Source: an uncultured Propionibacteriaceae bacterium
GTDB taxonomy: Bacteria; Actinomycetota; Actinomycetes; Propionibacteriales; Propionibacteriaceae
Length of the DNA stretch: 5,007 bases
Assembly (NCBI GenBank): GCA_947038745.1
Contig: CAMQXE010000116.1
Location: 1-5,007 of the forward strand
Reading direction: 5' to 3'
Shown in pieces: positions 4,785-5,007 of this stretch. Both the position numbers and the translations under genes were made by a program. Numbering within the stretch: position 1 is the first letter of the stretch; every line of letters begins with the position of its first letter. The notes below the pieces were generated by a model, which was given only the letters and a program-made list of their open reading frames with translations, was not told where the DNA came from and searched no databases.

Positions 4785-5007
4785 TTACTTGATGATCTTG
4801 GTAACGCGGCCAGCGCCAACAGTACGGCCACCCTCACGGATAGCGAACTTGAGCTGGTCTTCCATAGCGATCGGCTTGTTCAGGTGAACAGTCATGTCGG
4901 TGTTATCGCCCGGCATAACCATGTCCTTGCCCTCAGGAAGGGTCACAACACCGGTCACGCCCGTGGCACGGAAGTAGAACTGCGGCGAGTAGTTGGTGAA
5001 GAACGGC
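4785..5007 (-). CDS. tuf: Elongation factor Tu, C-terminal 73 residues (partial)
   Basis: EF-Tu is the GTPase that carries aminoacyl-tRNA to the ribosomal A site. The window holds only the end of domain 3, the beta-barrel that contacts the tRNA. Visible blocks are [19 protein letters not shown] at the cut edge, then VMPGD, then [21 protein letters not shown] and the terminal TKIIK before TAA. The GGRTVGAG segment lies in the region where elfamycin-resistance changes map in E. coli (around Ala375), and it appears wild-type here. The start and GTP-binding domain lie beyond the right edge. Third positions are strongly C/G-biased, as expected for a highly expressed gene. tuf is usually the last gene of the str operon, and the strong hairpin after it fits that position. 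Confidence 0.98.
   Translation of the reverse strand, partial: PFFTNYSPQFYFRATGVTGVVTLPEGKDMVMPGDNTDMTVHLNKPIAMEDQLKFAIREGGRTVGAGRVTKIIK

Noticed and set aside
4678..4887. Plus-strand frame of 69 codons across the tuf terminator
   Set aside because: It crosses the terminator hairpin and runs antisense to tuf, with no ribosome binding site.
1..5007. CRISPR array, insertion sequence, phage or toxin-antitoxin module
   Set aside because: No regularly spaced repeats, transposase, terminal inverted repeats or short two-gene modules were found. Nearly all the DNA is covered by housekeeping-type genes.

Overview
The window looks like chromosomal DNA from an actinobacterium of moderate GC content, roughly half G+C by eye. 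The main taxonomic clue is the C-terminus of EF-Tu at the right edge, which ends [14 protein letters not shown] in the style of actinobacterial EF-Tu. The lack of U-tracts after the intergenic hairpins and two apparently leaderless gene starts agree with this. I cannot assign a genus. No mobile element, CRISPR array, tRNA or rRNA is visible.

Layout, left to right. (1) Positions 1-949, minus strand: the N-terminal 316 residues of a CNNM/CorC-type membrane protein (DUF21 transmembrane domain plus CBS pair), cut by the left edge. (2) Positions 950-1139: a 190 bp divergent intergenic region with a GC-rich hairpin, a near-perfect palindrome centred on CCACGTGG, and candidate promoters for both flanking genes. 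(3) Positions 1140-2306, plus strand: a complete UDP-glucose 6-dehydrogenase (ugd), 388 aa and very like the enterobacterial enzyme. (4) Positions 2307-2371: a convergent gap holding a perfect 15 bp hairpin, a probable shared terminator. (5) Positions 2372-4060, minus strand: a complete glutaminyl-tRNA synthetase (glnS), 562 aa. (6) Positions 4061-4171: a perfect 13 bp hairpin between the lipoprotein gene and glnS. (7) Positions 4172-4624, minus strand: a small secreted lipoprotein of unknown function. (8) Positions 4625-4784: the lipoprotein promoter region and a perfect 17 bp hairpin that probably terminates tuf. (9) Positions 4785-5007, minus strand: the last 73 codons of tuf.

The genes do not form one pathway. 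tuf and glnS serve translation, ugd makes UDP-glucuronate for surface polysaccharide, the CNNM protein probably handles divalent cations, and the lipoprotein is an orphan. Most genes are separated by hairpins or divergent promoters, so each is probably its own transcription unit.

I found no convincing undescribed multi-gene system. The best leads are small. ugd and glnS share the arrangement TAGNCT-N6-ATG with no ribosome binding site, suggesting leaderless transcripts. A palindromic candidate operator lies between ugd and the CNNM gene. The ugd is strikingly enteric-like and keeps the tyrosine at position 71 that is phosphorylated in E. coli. A hairpin sits 21 bp upstream of the glnS start codon, where its promoter should be.
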